DNA of 64,000 nucleotides from Plasmodiophora brassicae (taxonomy: Eukaryota > Endomyxa > Phytomyxea > Plasmodiophorida > Plasmodiophoridae). A program made the position numbers and the translations under genes. Shown here one piece after another: positions 7,806 to 19,194 of this stretch (positions are counted from its first letter, which is position 1; the number at the start of each line of letters is the position of its first letter). Under the pieces are notes generated by a model. That model had not been told where the DNA came from, searched no databases, and saw nothing but the letters and a program-made list of their open reading frames with translations. The stretch lies in assembly GCA_039704465.1 (NCBI GenBank), contig JASFAU010000008.1:372001-436000 (forward strand), in the 5' to 3' direction.

Positions 7806-9814
7806 TCACGGACGCATGTGTCGCGAGTACGCTAAGAATCACAATCAAGGGCAATGAATGCAGTCGTACGTCCTAGGTGTACCGCCAAAAGGAACCACGA
7901 TACCGGTTGCACATGGTACTTCTTCTCGTCGACTGCGTCTGTTGCTGTCAGGTGGTCGTCCACCTCTTCTTCGTGGCACCAGCGAGCATCGACTCTCGTT
8001 GACTTTTCGTCTCCTTCTCGTCTCCTTTGCGCAGCCTTTTGTGACTGGTTTTCGTCTTCTTTTTGAAAAAGGAGTTGAGAACAGTGGAACGTCACAGAAG
8101 GAGACGAAAAAGTCGACCCAAAATCACTTCGACCAGGCTCTTAGATTTCGCTTACCTAACGATCGCCGATCTGTCCCTCAGGTTCAATTAATTCGCGGGT
8201 TGGAGCTCTGTTGACGTTTGTGCTGGTTGCGCCTTCGGGACGCGGTTGATAGCAGCAATGGCATCGGCAACATCCCGTCCTGGATCGTCGACGCCGCCCT
8301 GGCTTCATGGCGGACATCGTGGAACTTTCCGGCATGAACGCATCCATCCAAGCCGATATCGACACCCGATTGTGATCATCGGCGCCCATCACGCCGAACA
8401 GGCTCGTGGTCGCCGACGGACCCATGTGACACCCTTCCGTGCAATTAATTCATAACCATATCAAGTGCTCACGTTTGATAGGTCGTACATTGCGACGGAG
8501 GACCAGGCCTTTGCGGCTCCCAAGAGCAGGCCCCTCCTATGAGCAGCATCTGCGACCTCGGTGCTGCTCGATCATCGAACGGCTCCGGCAGTTACACCTT
8601 GGGCCCGCATACGTTCCGGCTTGGAACAGAAGACACGCGAGCTGCTCCTCGAGCTCGTGTTGCCGCGCGGCCGGTTTCGTTATTGACATCCTCAGCGGTG
8701 CTGGTGGCGTGGGCCGGAAGCATCAGGCGCAGCATCGATCCAAGGTCGGCGACGGACATGAAGGGCGTGGAAATGACGAGCAGATCATCACTGAATCGAT
8801 TCAACGCGCGTCGACTAGATCGCGTGGCAAACGATGACAGCGCTGTTTCCAACTGCGTACCCCCTTGATCCTCTACCGGCCTGCACCTGCACGTACGTCA
8901 GCAATGATGGCCCTCGTCGCCCCCCTCGGACCGCTTACAGTCCGGACGTGTGCTGGAAAACATCGGAGGAAGTCGATGGAACGTGCTCATTAGTCTCAAG
9001 CGTTACCCAGGCCGCCATTGGACGGGTCCTTTTCAGAAACTCGTCGGACGTCGACGTCACCTGACCGCACCTCCTCTTGTCGTACCTGATCCTCCACGTG
9101 ATCAGAAACCGACAAATGATGACTTATAAACTGCCGATCGCCTACTCACGAGAATATCATAGGTCGTCAATACATACCCATTCCACCGTCGTAGGGACCT
9201 CCCGAAATCAAAGCAGTCATGAATGTCTTGCTGGAGGTCGCCTTGCTCACAGGGGTTCCAAGTCAATTCAACCCAGGCAACGTGTTCAAGAAACCCATTA
9301 TCGCTCTCTCGCCGTCTTCAACGCCCTGTTCGTTCTTGGCGCTCTCTGCCCAATGTGACTGTTGCCCATTGTGTATGGCGACCGGTCGTTCCGTGTTGGA
9401 ACATGATCGTTCGGTACGTGACCACCGTCCGTGGGATACCTACTCCATGAATGCAGCGACGTCGTCGTCACTCACCGTTCCCAGGTTGGTCGGGTGTCAC
9501 ATTACCGACGGCGGACGTCGTCGCCGCCGAAGTTAAACACACCAAGCTTCTAGCTCGTCGCCTCATCGGCGGGTATCCAATGTTGCCATGGTTCCGGGTA
9601 CACGTACAGGGTAGCCCCTGTGGTCAATCCCAGATACTGACCATAACCGCGAACCGGTGGCGCCTCGACACCGCTGATACTGACCATAATGGCACGTCCT
9701 GGGGATTTGATGCACATGACCTTGGCCTTTATCATAGGAAGAGGAATTCAGAAAGAACGTCCTGCAGATTCGTGCCACTTGAGCCTGCACTTGACAGGTG
9801 TCAGCGCTCAGGGT
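7806..9814. repeat. 3' flank of unit U2 and a degenerate ankyrin-side remnant
   Basis: Mixed degenerate repeat. About 8200-8430 on the minus strand matches 42200-42400 upstream of U4 (shared motif GADDHNRVSIS versus AADDHSRLTIS). About 8870-9060 on the minus strand matches 45905-46070. About 9200-9300 matches the complement-side motif of 40160-40240 (FNPGNVF). About 9540-9741 matches other 3' flanks, with a variant of the 15-b motif at 9727-9741. A 21-b inverted repeat (near 7999 and 8114) sits in a polypyrimidine stretch. No intact gene seen. Confidence 0.5.
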
Positions 9815-11674
9815 TCACGACCTCTTGCGTGAGGGCATGTCCAAGCGCACGGTTTTACGACGCTTGCGCTCAGTGATCATGGACAGCCCAAGCTTCGTAA
9901 GGCGACGTCGAAAGGGATTTGCCCCGCGGCTGATGCCCCCAATGCCGGCCTCTCCGACGCCTTCTCTTTCCGAAATGACCTTGACAACGAGGTCTTCCGC
10001 AGCTTTAAAGAAGCGATAACAGCTGGCCTGCCACCCGCTGAAACCATCGCTGCAGGCAGGCTTCGGTGGCAACGACATTCCAGGCGGTTTCCAGGTAGTC
10101 CTGTACTGATGGGCCCAGAACAGCGCATCGTAGATGGGTTGCATGTCGGCCCGTGTGAGATTTGCCCAATTCCAGCGTTTCTCGTCATCTAGGGAGCGCG
10201 TATACGCGATCGTTGCCGCCCAAGCGGACGATATTTCGGGGGGCAATAATGGGGCAGGCGTCATCGCCGACATACTGGGCCATGGAATGGTGTCGGCGTT
10301 GTGGTCCGACCACGTAATTCTCCGACGCTTGCGCCTCGTAACAAGACCCAGCTGTGTCACCAGTCTTTTTAGAGCGCGAGCATAACGGACCTTAGGGTTG
10401 CCACGCTGCCCTGGAATGGCATTTACGACGAAGTCTTCAGCTGCTTGGAAGAATTGGTAACAGCTGGCCTGCCAGCCTCTCATGTCGTCCGACGTCGCCG
10501 TAGGTTTGGGCGGCAGCTCCATGTCGGCCGGCTTGAAGGTGGTGCGGTAATGATTCGCCCAGAACATGGCAGCATAGAAGCTGTCGCTTGTTGTTGAGTA
10601 GAGGTGGTCCCGACTCCAAAACGGTTTCTTATCCAGATCGCGAGTATGCGCTATCGTCGCGGCCCAGGCAGACGAGATTGCATAAGGCAACGATGGTGCA
10701 GGTTGCACTTCAGATTCACTGGGCCAAGGGATGGCATCAGCGATGGTGGCCCAAGCAGCGGAGACGATGTCATCAGTCCCGACAGAGGTCAACAGACCGT
10801 TCGGCGTGTAATGGTTCGCGAGCGGAGGACTTCCGCTGCTCGACCTCGCTGGACTTGTCGGGGAAGGAACCGCGGTCGACGTCCCGCTGCTGAATGTATC
10901 AATAGACAGCCGGTGCTGATCCGCGACAAGAGGACGGCTGCTAGACGCGGCCACACTTGCCGAAAGGAGACTTGAAATAGAAAGCGACTGACGTGCGTCA
11001 GGCTCCTCACGGACAGTACCCATCCTCATCAGGGATTCGCGAATATGCGGTGCGTCACCGGTCCCACAATCCACGCGCCGACAGATCTCGTCAACGACTT
11101 GTTCGAGGCGGATGTTCCGGAAGCAGAATTCCCCATTGTCGAAAGTCAGCAACATCCCCAGTTGCTCAATCGTGAACGGATACTGGAATGATGTCACAAT
11201 ACGCGACCGTCCATCCGCACAGATCCATATGGGCTGCAGCAGTGGAGAACCGATCCATCGACGAATCGTCGCTGGGACTTTACGGTTAAGGACGCTCTGC
11301 GCAATCGACCCGATATCCTTCGCGATATCCATCAAATCCAGGTTCAAGAACGCAAACGCGAGGCTCGTGGGGATCGTCAGGTGTCGGTAATGGGGCGACT
11401 TCGGAGTGTTCGTATCGCGACAGGATGCGACGATGCGATTCAGATCATACGCATACCCATCCGCCAGTGTCACCATCTTGCTAGTTACGCGCCCCGCCAA
11501 TGGGCACGATAACCAGGACGTCAACCCAAGAGCAGTTAGTAAAGAGTTGGCACGGTCGACCTCTTCCGGCGTCATCATTGGTGGCATTTCCTCCGCCGTC
11601 GGAAAGACTTGAAGTTCAACGGCTAGCGCGCAACTCGTCGTGCATGCGAACAGGAGCACAGCGAGAGCAGGCAT
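9815..11674 (-). CDS. TRSP secreted protein, copy U2 (619 aa)
   Basis: Intact, intronless member of the family described at 2220-4133. Start is the ATG beginning the signal peptide MPALAVLLFACTT; the frame extends four codons further upstream only to non-ATG codons. N-terminal domain, Ser/Thr-rich linker and both 110-aa repeats are present, with RRKRRR between the repeats and a strongly basic tail (ERKRRK, then SRKRS). Divergent from U1/U4, so it is an older copy. Unlike U0, U1, U3 and U4, no TATAAATA is present upstream, because that part of the flank is missing. The gene may be silent or use another promoter. Confidence 0.82.
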   Translation of the reverse strand: MPALAVLLFACTTSCALAVELQVFPTAEEMPPMMTPEEVDRANSLLTALGLTSWLSCPLAGRVTSKMVTLADGYAYDLNRIVASCRDTNTPKSPHYRHLTIPTSLAFAFLNLDLMDIAKDIGSIAQSVLNRKVPATIRRWIGSPLLQPIWICADGRSRIVTSFQYPFTIEQLGMLLTFDNGEFCFRNIRLEQVVDEICRRVDCGTGDAPHIRESLMRMGTVREEPDARQSLSISSLLSASVAASSSRPLVADQHRLSIDTFSSGTSTAVPSPTSPARSSSGSPPLANHYTPNGLLTSVGTDDIVSAAWATIADAIPWPSESEVQPAPSLPYAISSAWAATIAHTRDLDKKPFWSRDHLYSTTSDSFYAAMFWANHYRTTFKPADMELPPKPTATSDDMRGWQASCYQFFQAAEDFVVNAIPGQRGNPKVRYARALKRLVTQLGLVTRRKRRRITWSDHNADTIPWPSMSAMTPAPLLPPEISSAWAATIAYTRSLDDEKRWNWANLTRADMQPIYDALFWAHQYRTTWKPPGMSLPPKPACSDGFSGWQASCYRFFKAAEDLVVKVISEREGVGEAGIGGISRGANPFRRRLTKLGLSMITERKRRKTVRLDMPSRKRS

Positions 11675-11830
11675 CGCGGATCGCACCAGACTTCGAAGGT
11701 GGCTCCAACGGCAGCCGACGTGTCAAGTGCGCTCGGCAGTAAAGTCCGCAGTGCAGCAGCGCTCCTCGGAGTGGGGGGAAGAGGCGCTCTGTGCTTTCGG
11801 TTGTATCCCCGCCGTTTGTTATCCGTGGTT
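11675..11830 (-). repeat. Shortened 5' flank of unit U2, TATA segment missing
   Basis: Shares the family landmark around gtatccccgccgtttgttat (compare U1 near 4430-4450), but this landmark lies only about 140 b from the ATG, against about 300 b in U1. The segment carrying TATAAATA is absent. From 11830 to 12034 I see nothing recognisable. Confidence 0.5.
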
Positions 11831-12034
11831 CGACCTACCATAACAAGCAAGCGTGCCGGGATGGGTGGAGCAGTGGTGAAGGGCTACTGGTTAGGCTGCG
11901 AATGATCCAGAACGTATCATTGCAGCATACGCCCCCTTGGTTAGAAATAATGGGTTACGTCGGATCCGCTGGACGATGTTGACGTGGTTCAACAACGCGA
12001 TCATGTCGTCAGGTGTAGGATGCTAGACCGTTGA

Positions 12035-12090
12035 CAATGCAAGGTTCACTGTCTCGGCCTCCCAGTGTCTGGTGATTGATCGAAAGGTCC
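12035..12090 (+). pseudogene. 56-b fragment of the PEPCK gene
   Basis: Matches 16419-16474 (end of PEPCK exon 10 plus the intron donor) at 52 of 56 positions by eye. It includes the intron side, so it was copied from genomic DNA and not from mRNA. Same orientation as the parent gene. Confidence 0.75.
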
Positions 12091-12149
12091 GGTCGCTCGC
12101 CTTCTGTTCGGATATTCTCGGAAGTTCCTCCAGCCGTGCTATTTTAACC

Positions 12150-12436
12150 GACTAGTCCTATCAAGCTGAACGCTGGAGATCCAAAGGGGCCATTAAGCTA
12201 CCCCATCAACGGATATTGCAGGCTGCAGGAGTTGACGCCAACCAAGTCTTGCTCATCGACTTGAATCATCGCGCCGTTGCTCGATGCGGCTCAGGCAGCA
12301 TCCCGAAGGTCTACGCCGATCATGAAGAGGCTCGAGAGCAGTCTAGCGTTCAGGACGTTTCGAAACACTCGGCTATAGGAGTTTGCCTCGTTTAAGCATC
12401 GATTGGCCTGTAGCCTCGCATAACATATGTGGAGAA
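12150..12436 (+). pseudogene. 3' fragment of the phosphodiesterase gene
   Basis: The complement of this stretch aligns with 52677-53010, the 3' end and downstream flank of the intact phosphodiesterase gene. Landmarks are agactgctctcgagcctctt (parent: agattgctctcgagctcctt) and aagacttggttggcg. The coding frame is broken by stops and indels. It sits directly beyond the 3' end of HRD1 in tail-to-tail orientation. Confidence 0.7.
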
Positions 12437-12475
12437 TTGCCCCTGAGAACTTTGATAAATACAATTATGCATGCA

Positions 12476-14151
12476 TTATTGTGCGACCTCGTCGTTTGAA
12501 TCCGTTTGGGCGCGTCCGTGAACATCGTCCATTTGCTGTTGTAGCAGCAGGAGCTGATGAACACGGTCAATAGAATGGCAATACACGTGAAGGAATATGG
12601 GAGATACCTGATCATAGGCGGTAGAGAGCTCTCGAAGACAGTTCGTATGGAAGCGGATCTGTTCTTCAACTGACAACGTGTGCTGCTGTAGGAGTCGCCT
12701 TTGCGCGTCCAAAGCGACTGCATCGAAAGCGCTCGACAGAGCCGCTTCTGAGTCCAGGTTAGAAGTTGTGCTGCCGACTGTAACAGGCGCCACAACTTAC
12801 CTTGCTGTAAGGACGAGGGAATTGCTGCATGTCGGGTAACATCCGCGTCGTGTTCTTGTCTCACTGCAGCGCCGATAATAGGCGCCACAGGAGCAGCAGC
12901 TGGTACATGCACTCGAGCACGATCCTGCGGCCGGTTAGCAGGAGCTGGGGGTGGTTCTGCAGCAAGCAAGTCGGGAATCGCAGCACGACAGATAGGGCAA
13001 GTGCTGCTGCGTTCCAGCCAAGTTCGCAGGCAATTGAAGTGGAATAAATGCGAGCAAGGCAGAACCTTTCCCGAGCGCATCTCTTCGCGACATATGATGC
13101 ACTGGTCGTCGGAACGCGCCGATATCTGTTCCGGCGTCGCATCCGGGAAGCGCTCGTTCAGGTTCCGGATAAGACGTTTGTACCGCAGATAGTTGACGAC
13201 TCGTTCGCGCAACGTGTGAAACGTCGCATACAGCTCGCGAATCAGGTGAAGCGGAAGCCCGAAGTACGAGCAAACGATGACGAAGAACGAGGTATAGAGG
13301 AAGAGGCGCAACAGGTCGGACGTTAGATCGACGTAGAACGTCACGACAGGCTTGGCTTCCCACATGTGGTCGGAGCGCATGTCGTACCATAGAATGGCAT
13401 ACTTGATCGTAAGCGTAAACAGCGATACGAGCAGGATCGAAAATTCAAATGCAAACAGGAAATGGACGCTGGGAGCAGATCTGGTTGATTGGTCCTCGCT
13501 CAAGAACGACATGGAGTTCAGAATCAGACTGACGTGTACGTAGTCAGACACTCCAAGCAAGAGGATCAGCATGAACAATCGCACGTGCTCGGAGATGTGC
13601 ACGTCTTGCGACCTGCTCACCTACGCAGGGTCGTTAGAGCGATCGGGACAGGGTGAGGCCGAGCGCCTCACGTGATCGACACGAGATGCCAGCAGCCAGT
13701 GGAAGCATTTGAAGAACAGCAACGATGCGAACAGGAAGACGCCGACGAAGTCAATGTCCTGCCTGAATGTCGTCAATGCGAGACACGTTTCTGTCACCGA
13801 GTATTTCCCATTCTCGACCAGATTCTGTGACGACGGTCAGATGGAAGCGTCACGCCAGCAAATTCGCGTCCGGACCTCGACTTCGAACCCTCGTAGTCGC
13901 CCGAAGAATATTCGAAGCATGGCCTTTCCAAGCAGGAACATCAACATGCAGGCAAGATTCCCCAGTATCTGAGCGGGCGAATCAGGTCGCATGCGGGAGA
14001 TCGACAAACATCCTACCAGAAGGTCGATCTTGGCCGTGGTCAGGAAGATGGCCGCGTTGTAGAACTGCTTCCGAGTCACGAAAGCGTGCGCGATGGCCAT
14101 GGCGCTGGCGGCCACGGATGCGACGCTGTACATGGCAAGCGTCCTGCCCAT
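12476..14151 (-). CDS. HRD1: HRD1/synoviolin-type ER membrane RING E3 ubiquitin ligase
   Basis: Six exons (14017-14151, 13876-13968, 13672-13824, 12801-13620, 12608-12747, 12476-12553) give 472 aa; introns are 48-54 b. The N-terminal half is a multi-pass membrane domain with the HRD1 landmarks FVTRKQFYNAAIFL, LLGKAMLRIFFGRLRGFE, YSVTETCLA and FKCFHWL. The RING-H2 finger follows (CIICREEM, LPCSHLFHFNCLRTWLE, CPICR) after the typical RFPDATPEQI segment, then a Pro/Ala-rich tail and a C-terminal coiled-coil-like segment. HRD1 retrotranslocates and ubiquitinates misfolded ER proteins. Start at 14151 is the ATG preceding the first membrane helix. Two 3'-end fragments of this gene occur elsewhere (48661-49047 and about 52605-52650). 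Confidence 0.92.
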
Positions 14152-14689
14152 TGGACCCGGACCCGGCCCCCTCCGTCTGACGCGGGCGCTCGGCGATGAC
14201 GAGGTATGCCGTAATAGTCGTTCGCGAACTCGGCGCGGCCCCGACCCACCGCACCGTGAAAAAACAACGCTGCCGCAGTCGGGACAATCCAGCCAGACTG
14301 CTGGCCCTGGGCAAATGGCCGGAGTGACTGCCACGTGGCACTCGTGGAGACAGGTCCGCACTCTAACGATAAATGTTCATCACGCTTGCCGTAGCCGCTC
14401 GACGCCTACAGCAGTATTAGGGGTGACTGCCCCCGGCCGGACAACCATCGCGTACAGGTGGATCGAGACAGCATTGGGATCGCGAAACACGGTTATCTCG
14501 TTGTGGCCATGCAATCACGTCCACGTTCACAGGTGAGGGGTCGTCGTCGGGTCCGTTGTTGACCTGGGGACTCGGAAGGGTTCCCCGGCGCCTGGAACAG
14601 ACGGGGCGGGACGGCGCCCGCTGTGACTGGCCTTCACCGGTCAGAATAGCTGGACGTCGTCTCTGCCCCGATCGAGGTTTGTACGCGTG
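14152..14689. other. Divergent intergenic region HRD1/PEPCK
   Basis: 538 b between the start codons of two divergently transcribed genes, so it should hold both promoters. I see no TATAAATA-type box like that of the TRSP genes and no convincing ORF. Confidence 0.5.
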
Positions 14690-17140
14690 ATGCTTCGCGG
14701 CCAGGCGCTGCTGCAACGGCACGCGCGTGGGTTCTTCACCTGGGCGCCTAGTGAGGCCTTCCTCTCGTCGTGGACGAAGAACCAGACGCTACGCGAATGG
14801 GTTACTGATCGCATCAATCTGTTCCAGGTTAGGCGTGACTTCACGTGCTGGCTCCGGCCCAAACGGTTGAATGTGTTGTGGATGACAGCCGGCGAGGGTG
14901 CACCTGTGCGATGGGAGTGATGAAGAACACCGGCTTCTCTTAAAGCACATGGTGCAAACCGGGATGCTCATCAAGTTAGACGAGAAGCTGCGCCCAGGCA
15001 GCTACCTCGCCCGATCTGACAAAAGCGATGTGGCCCGAGTCGAGGACCGAACATTCATCTGCAGCGACAGCGAGGGCGACGCCGGACCGACCAACAACTG
15101 GATCGACCCGCTGACCGCCCAACGGAACATGAACGAACTGTTCGCGTCCGCCATGCAAGGGCGCACGATGTACGTGGTGCCCTTCTCGATGGGTCCAATT
15201 GGCTCTCCGATATCTCAGGTATATGAAATTCCAACCGCGTAATTCGATGAGGTTACTCAAGGTTTCGCGTGTTCGTTGGTAGATTGGCGTGCAGATCACC
15301 GACTCACCTTGTACGGTCATCGTCGTGCGATGCGAAAATTCAGTGTGCTTATGGATGCCGCCTACATAGATGTCGTTGCGTCGATGAGAATCATGACAAG
15401 AATGGGGAAGGCGGCACTCGACGCATTGGGCGAAGACGGGTTCTTTGTTCCGTGCATGTAAGGCCTGCGATGGCGTTTGCCAGGTCTTGTTCTCAAGCCA
15501 TCATCGCTAGGCACTCCGTTGGCAAACCCATCGTCCGAGGTGTGGAAGACGCACCTTGGCCCTGTGTTCCGGACCAAAGTCAGAAGTGGATCGTAGGAAA
15601 CGACAGGTTTCCACATTGCTGCTGCTTTGACGACCCATACGTGTAGATGCATTTCCCAGAGCAACGTCGTATATGGTCGTATGGCAGTGGATACGGTAGC
15701 AAATTGAAAGGTATACTCCTTTCGGCAAACCCTGATGATGCCGGGTATAGGTGGGAACGCTCTGCTTGGAAAGAAGTGCTTTGCGCTCCGTATCGCGTCT
15801 GCCATGGCTCGCGACGAGGGATGGCTGGCCGAGCACATGCTCATTGTCGGCATCACGAATCCCAAGGGGGTCAAGAAATACTTTGCCGCCGCGTTCCCAT
15901 CCGCTTGTGGCAAGACGAACCTGGCAATGATGGAGCCGCGGGTTCCCGGCTGGAAGGTGGAATGTGTTGGCGACGACATCGCCTGGATGAAGATCGGACC
16001 AGATGGCCGCCTGTATGCCATCAATCCTGAGGCAGGATTCTTTGGAGTTGCCCCAGGTACTTCGACCTTCGAGTCCTTGTTCGTTTGGTATTACCCTCTG
16101 AAATGCAATACCTAGGAACGTCAATGGATTCCAACCCGAACGCCATGAAGTCGTTGGACAAGAACGTGGTATGTCACTCCTAACGGCAAAGGCGTGTCGC
16201 GAGTGGATGTGCTGAGGCGGCATTGCAGATATTCACGAACTGTGCTGTGACCCCTGACAATGACGGTACGTTCCAATGCCGCCGCATGCTGTCTCCGACC
16301 TGATGCATGGCTGTTGCCCAGTTTGGTGGGAGGGCATGACCAGAGAGCCACCACAGAAAGCGTTGACGTGGATGCGGACGGAGTGGTTCCCTGGGTGCGG
16401 GACCACAGCGGCCCATCCCAATGCAAGGTTCACTGTCTCTGCCTCCCAGTGTCCGGTCATTGATCCAAAGGTCCCATTACTGACGAACCGATGCTTTACG
16501 TGGCTGACGTTTGGGCCTGCAGTACGATGATCCGAATGGGGTTCCGATCTCGGGTATCATCTTTGGTGGCCGTCGCTCGTCGAACATCCCGCTTGTGTTC
16601 CAAGCGCGTGACTGGCACCATGGCACGTTCGTGGGGGCAGTGATGACATCGGAAACGACGGCGGCTGCGGCCGGTAAGCGGGGCGTCCTCCGAGCCGATC
16701 CGTTCGCCATGATGCCGTTCTGTGGCTACAACATGGGCGACTACTTCGAGCACTGGCTCTCGTTCACAGAGATGACGTCCGAGGCGAAGCTCCCCAAGAT
16801 TTTCCATGTCAACTGGTTCCGCAAGTCGCCGCAGGGCAAGTTCATGTGGCCTGGGTTCGGCGACAACATCCGCGTCCTGGAGTGGATCTTCAACCGCTGC
16901 GACGCTGAAAACGACGACGATACGACCGACACGCCCGTCGGCCTCGTTCCTAAACCCGGCGCCATCAACACCCAAGGACTCGACATATCCAGCGCGACCA
17001 TGGACGAACTCCTCCACGTCGACAACGCCGCATTCCGGCAGGAGGCGCAGAAGTACCGCGAGTTCCTGAGCCAGTTCAAGGACCGCCTTCCATCCAGCCT
17101 AGTCTCCAACCTCGACAAGCTCCAGGGATCCGTCAAATAA
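14690..17140 (+). CDS. PCK: Phosphoenolpyruvate carboxykinase (GTP)
   Basis: Converts oxaloacetate and GTP to phosphoenolpyruvate, GDP and CO2 (gluconeogenesis). Eleven exons: 14690-14827, 14889-15218, 15283-15310, 15370-15457, 15511-15592, 15647-15695, 15751-16056, 16116-16168, 16229-16265, 16322-16470 and 16523-17140, giving 625 aa, the family's usual size. Landmarks in order: [58 protein letters not shown], the P-loop-like [13 protein letters not shown] with the reactive Cys, [39 protein letters not shown] and [10 protein letters not shown]. The 28-b third exon is unusually small. The N-terminus is Arg-rich and amphipathic ([15 protein letters not shown]), which suggests a mitochondrial presequence. 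Start is the first ATG of the exon. Confidence 0.96.
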
Positions 17141-17633
17141 GGCGCGCGAACATCGATCCCGCCGTTGCACGTAATGAAGAATCGCAGTGGAACTTTGCTG
17201 TTCGCCAGCGCTTCGGGCCAGAATCTGACATGACCTGCTGCGTCGTGTGTGTGTGTGTGTATCGATCGGGTTTCGTGCCCAGGCGATTATTGTTGGCAGT
17301 TCTGGCTGGAAGGAAGGTGAGTCCATCTTTGGCTGGATCTTCAGCGGTAGTGGCACAGGCCTCTGCATTCAGTTGATCTACCTACATAGATCGAATAACC
17401 GCACGTAAATGTCCCTCTCGTATGCGCCCACTTGATTGCCGCGATAATGCAGATTTGGCGGAATCCCACCACATCACGGAACGGCCTGAAACGGAACTGT
17501 TGCGGTTTGCTTTGCCTGGCCCTGTCATGGGTCGACCTGTCTGGCAGGTGCAGCAGCAGGAACTGCGTCCGCATCATCCCCCGTCTTGCGCGCGCGCGTC
17601 GTGTGCGCGGCAATTGTCCGCGCGCGACGCACG
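17141..17633. other. Intergenic region PEPCK/THUMP gene with (GT)8
   Basis: 493 b with a GT dinucleotide run at 17245-17260. About 35 b around 17285-17332 (gttctggctggaaggaaggt) resembles the exon-intron border of the next gene near 18225-18265, perhaps a small gene-fragment duplication. No ORF of note. Confidence 0.4.
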
Positions 17634-19060
17634 ATGTTTCTGCTGGAGACGACTCGTGGCCTGGAGCGCTTCTGCGCTGACGAGGTGGCCGACCGACTGA
17701 AGCCATTTGCCCGCGTTCGCAGATGTACTGTGGAAGGGCTTGCGAATGGCAACGATGATGGCATCGCGCTGCACAGCGCCCATGTTGTTGTTCGGGTGGC
17801 AGAGGTAGCCGCGGTGTTCGCGGACGCGCCGTTTCCGCTGACGCATGGAGTCATCCTCAGGATGCTATACCGATGAAGGATTTGTATGAGATCCTGTGCT
17901 CCCTGCGGTCGGTTCGCTCCGTGGGAGCCTATGTTACGGTTGTAAACGGGTTGGTGCACGATGAGAAGGTTGACGAGAAGACCTTGGAGAACTGCATCGA
18001 TGCCACGTCGTTGCATCATTGGCAGCGGGCCATCCGCATACATGACGCGATTCATCCCAAAGTGTGCTTTATTCGTAACCTCACGCTGGCAGTTCTCTGA
18101 CATCATGGGTGATCGTAGGCAGTGCCGTCCCGTACAACGTTTCGTGTCACGTGCACACGCAATCGGCACCTGCGCCTCGTCGGTCTGAAGTCTCCGGGGG
18201 TCTGCCGCGCTCTTGGCTCTGCTGTTGTTGACAGTATTGGCTGGAAGGTGGGTCCATCACGTTTATTTCGGGGACCTGCGGATGTAATGACTTCGGTACA
18301 GGTTGACTGCGTTCATTACGACGTCAACGTTGTCGGGTTCCTGTCGCAGGACCTGATGGTCGGGCTGATGCTACGCGACGAAATTGATTCGGGACGAGGA
18401 CGATCTCCTGAGTGCTCTTATTCTACAATGCTGCGACCCTCCCTGGCATACCTATTGACGCGAGTCGCGCGCGTTCAGCCTGGAGATACGGTTGTCGACC
18501 CGATGTGTGGGACGGGCACAATTCCTATCGAGGCAGCCCTAGCGTCGCCATGCATCAACGCAATCGGTGATTCTTTGCCTTCTTCGTTTGTCGTCCTGTT
18601 CTCAGATTCGCCTAGGGGGTGACTCATGTCGGAACGCTGTGGAAGACGCCTCCCGAAACGCCAAATCCTGCCGTTTATCCAGTCCCGTCAGCTTTCTTCT
18701 GTGGGATGGTACGTCTCCATTCATCCGACCTGGTTCCGTCGACGTCGTAATCTCGGACCTGCCGTTCGGGCACCGGCACTCAAGGTACAACCGGCTCGAC
18801 AAGTATGTGTTGTCGGTCTGGTACCCAGGAACGCTGTGACTGATCGGGTTTTCTGGCTAAGAATGTACTGTGGCCTCATGAGCTCCATTCGGACAGCATT
18901 GCGACCCGGCTCCGGACGGGCTGGCCTGCTGACCATCTGCAAGCACAGGCTCGTCCGCGCCGTCGGCAAATTCTCCACTGAGCTCTCCATTATCGACACC
19001 ATCGAATGCGATGTCGGCGGGTTCCAAGCCGTCGTATTGGTCATCGAGCGGCTACGATAA
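17634..19060 (+). CDS. THUMPD3: THUMP-domain RNA (guanine-N2) methyltransferase, THUMPD3-like
   Basis: N-terminal segment LLETTRGLERFCADEVADRL is typical of the THUMP/NTD that binds tRNA. A later exon carries FRVTCTRN, then after an intron (GTGGGTCC to GGTACAG) VDCVHYDVNVVGF. The C-terminal Rossmann methyltransferase shows SAM motif I VVDPMCGTGTIPIEAAL and the catalytic-site motif VDVVISDLPFGHR, then LLTICKHRLVRAV and the last exon ending VLVIERLR. THUMPD3 with TRMT112 makes m2G at tRNA position 6. At least six introns are needed and I did not fix all splice sites. Start is the first ATG of the THUMP frame. Confidence 0.85.
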
Positions 19061-19194
19061 AGCCATTCCGCCGTTCTGCTCGACATCATCGTCGCGGGTG
19101 TCAGGCAAACCATTGTTGGTTTGTGTAGCGTCTCTGGACAACCGCCAGATTTCGTCCAGCGAACACGACCACGACTGTCTACAGTACTCCTGTA

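Noticed and set aside
8592..8852. 86-aa minus-strand ORF with a segment RVSSVPSRN resembling the phosphodiesterase linker (GRVSSVPSRY)
   Set aside because: Similarity covers about ten residues and does not extend at DNA level; probably chance.
11860..11920. tRNA-like start (gccgggatgggtggagcagtggt)
   Set aside because: No matching T-arm, anticodon stem or acceptor complement downstream.
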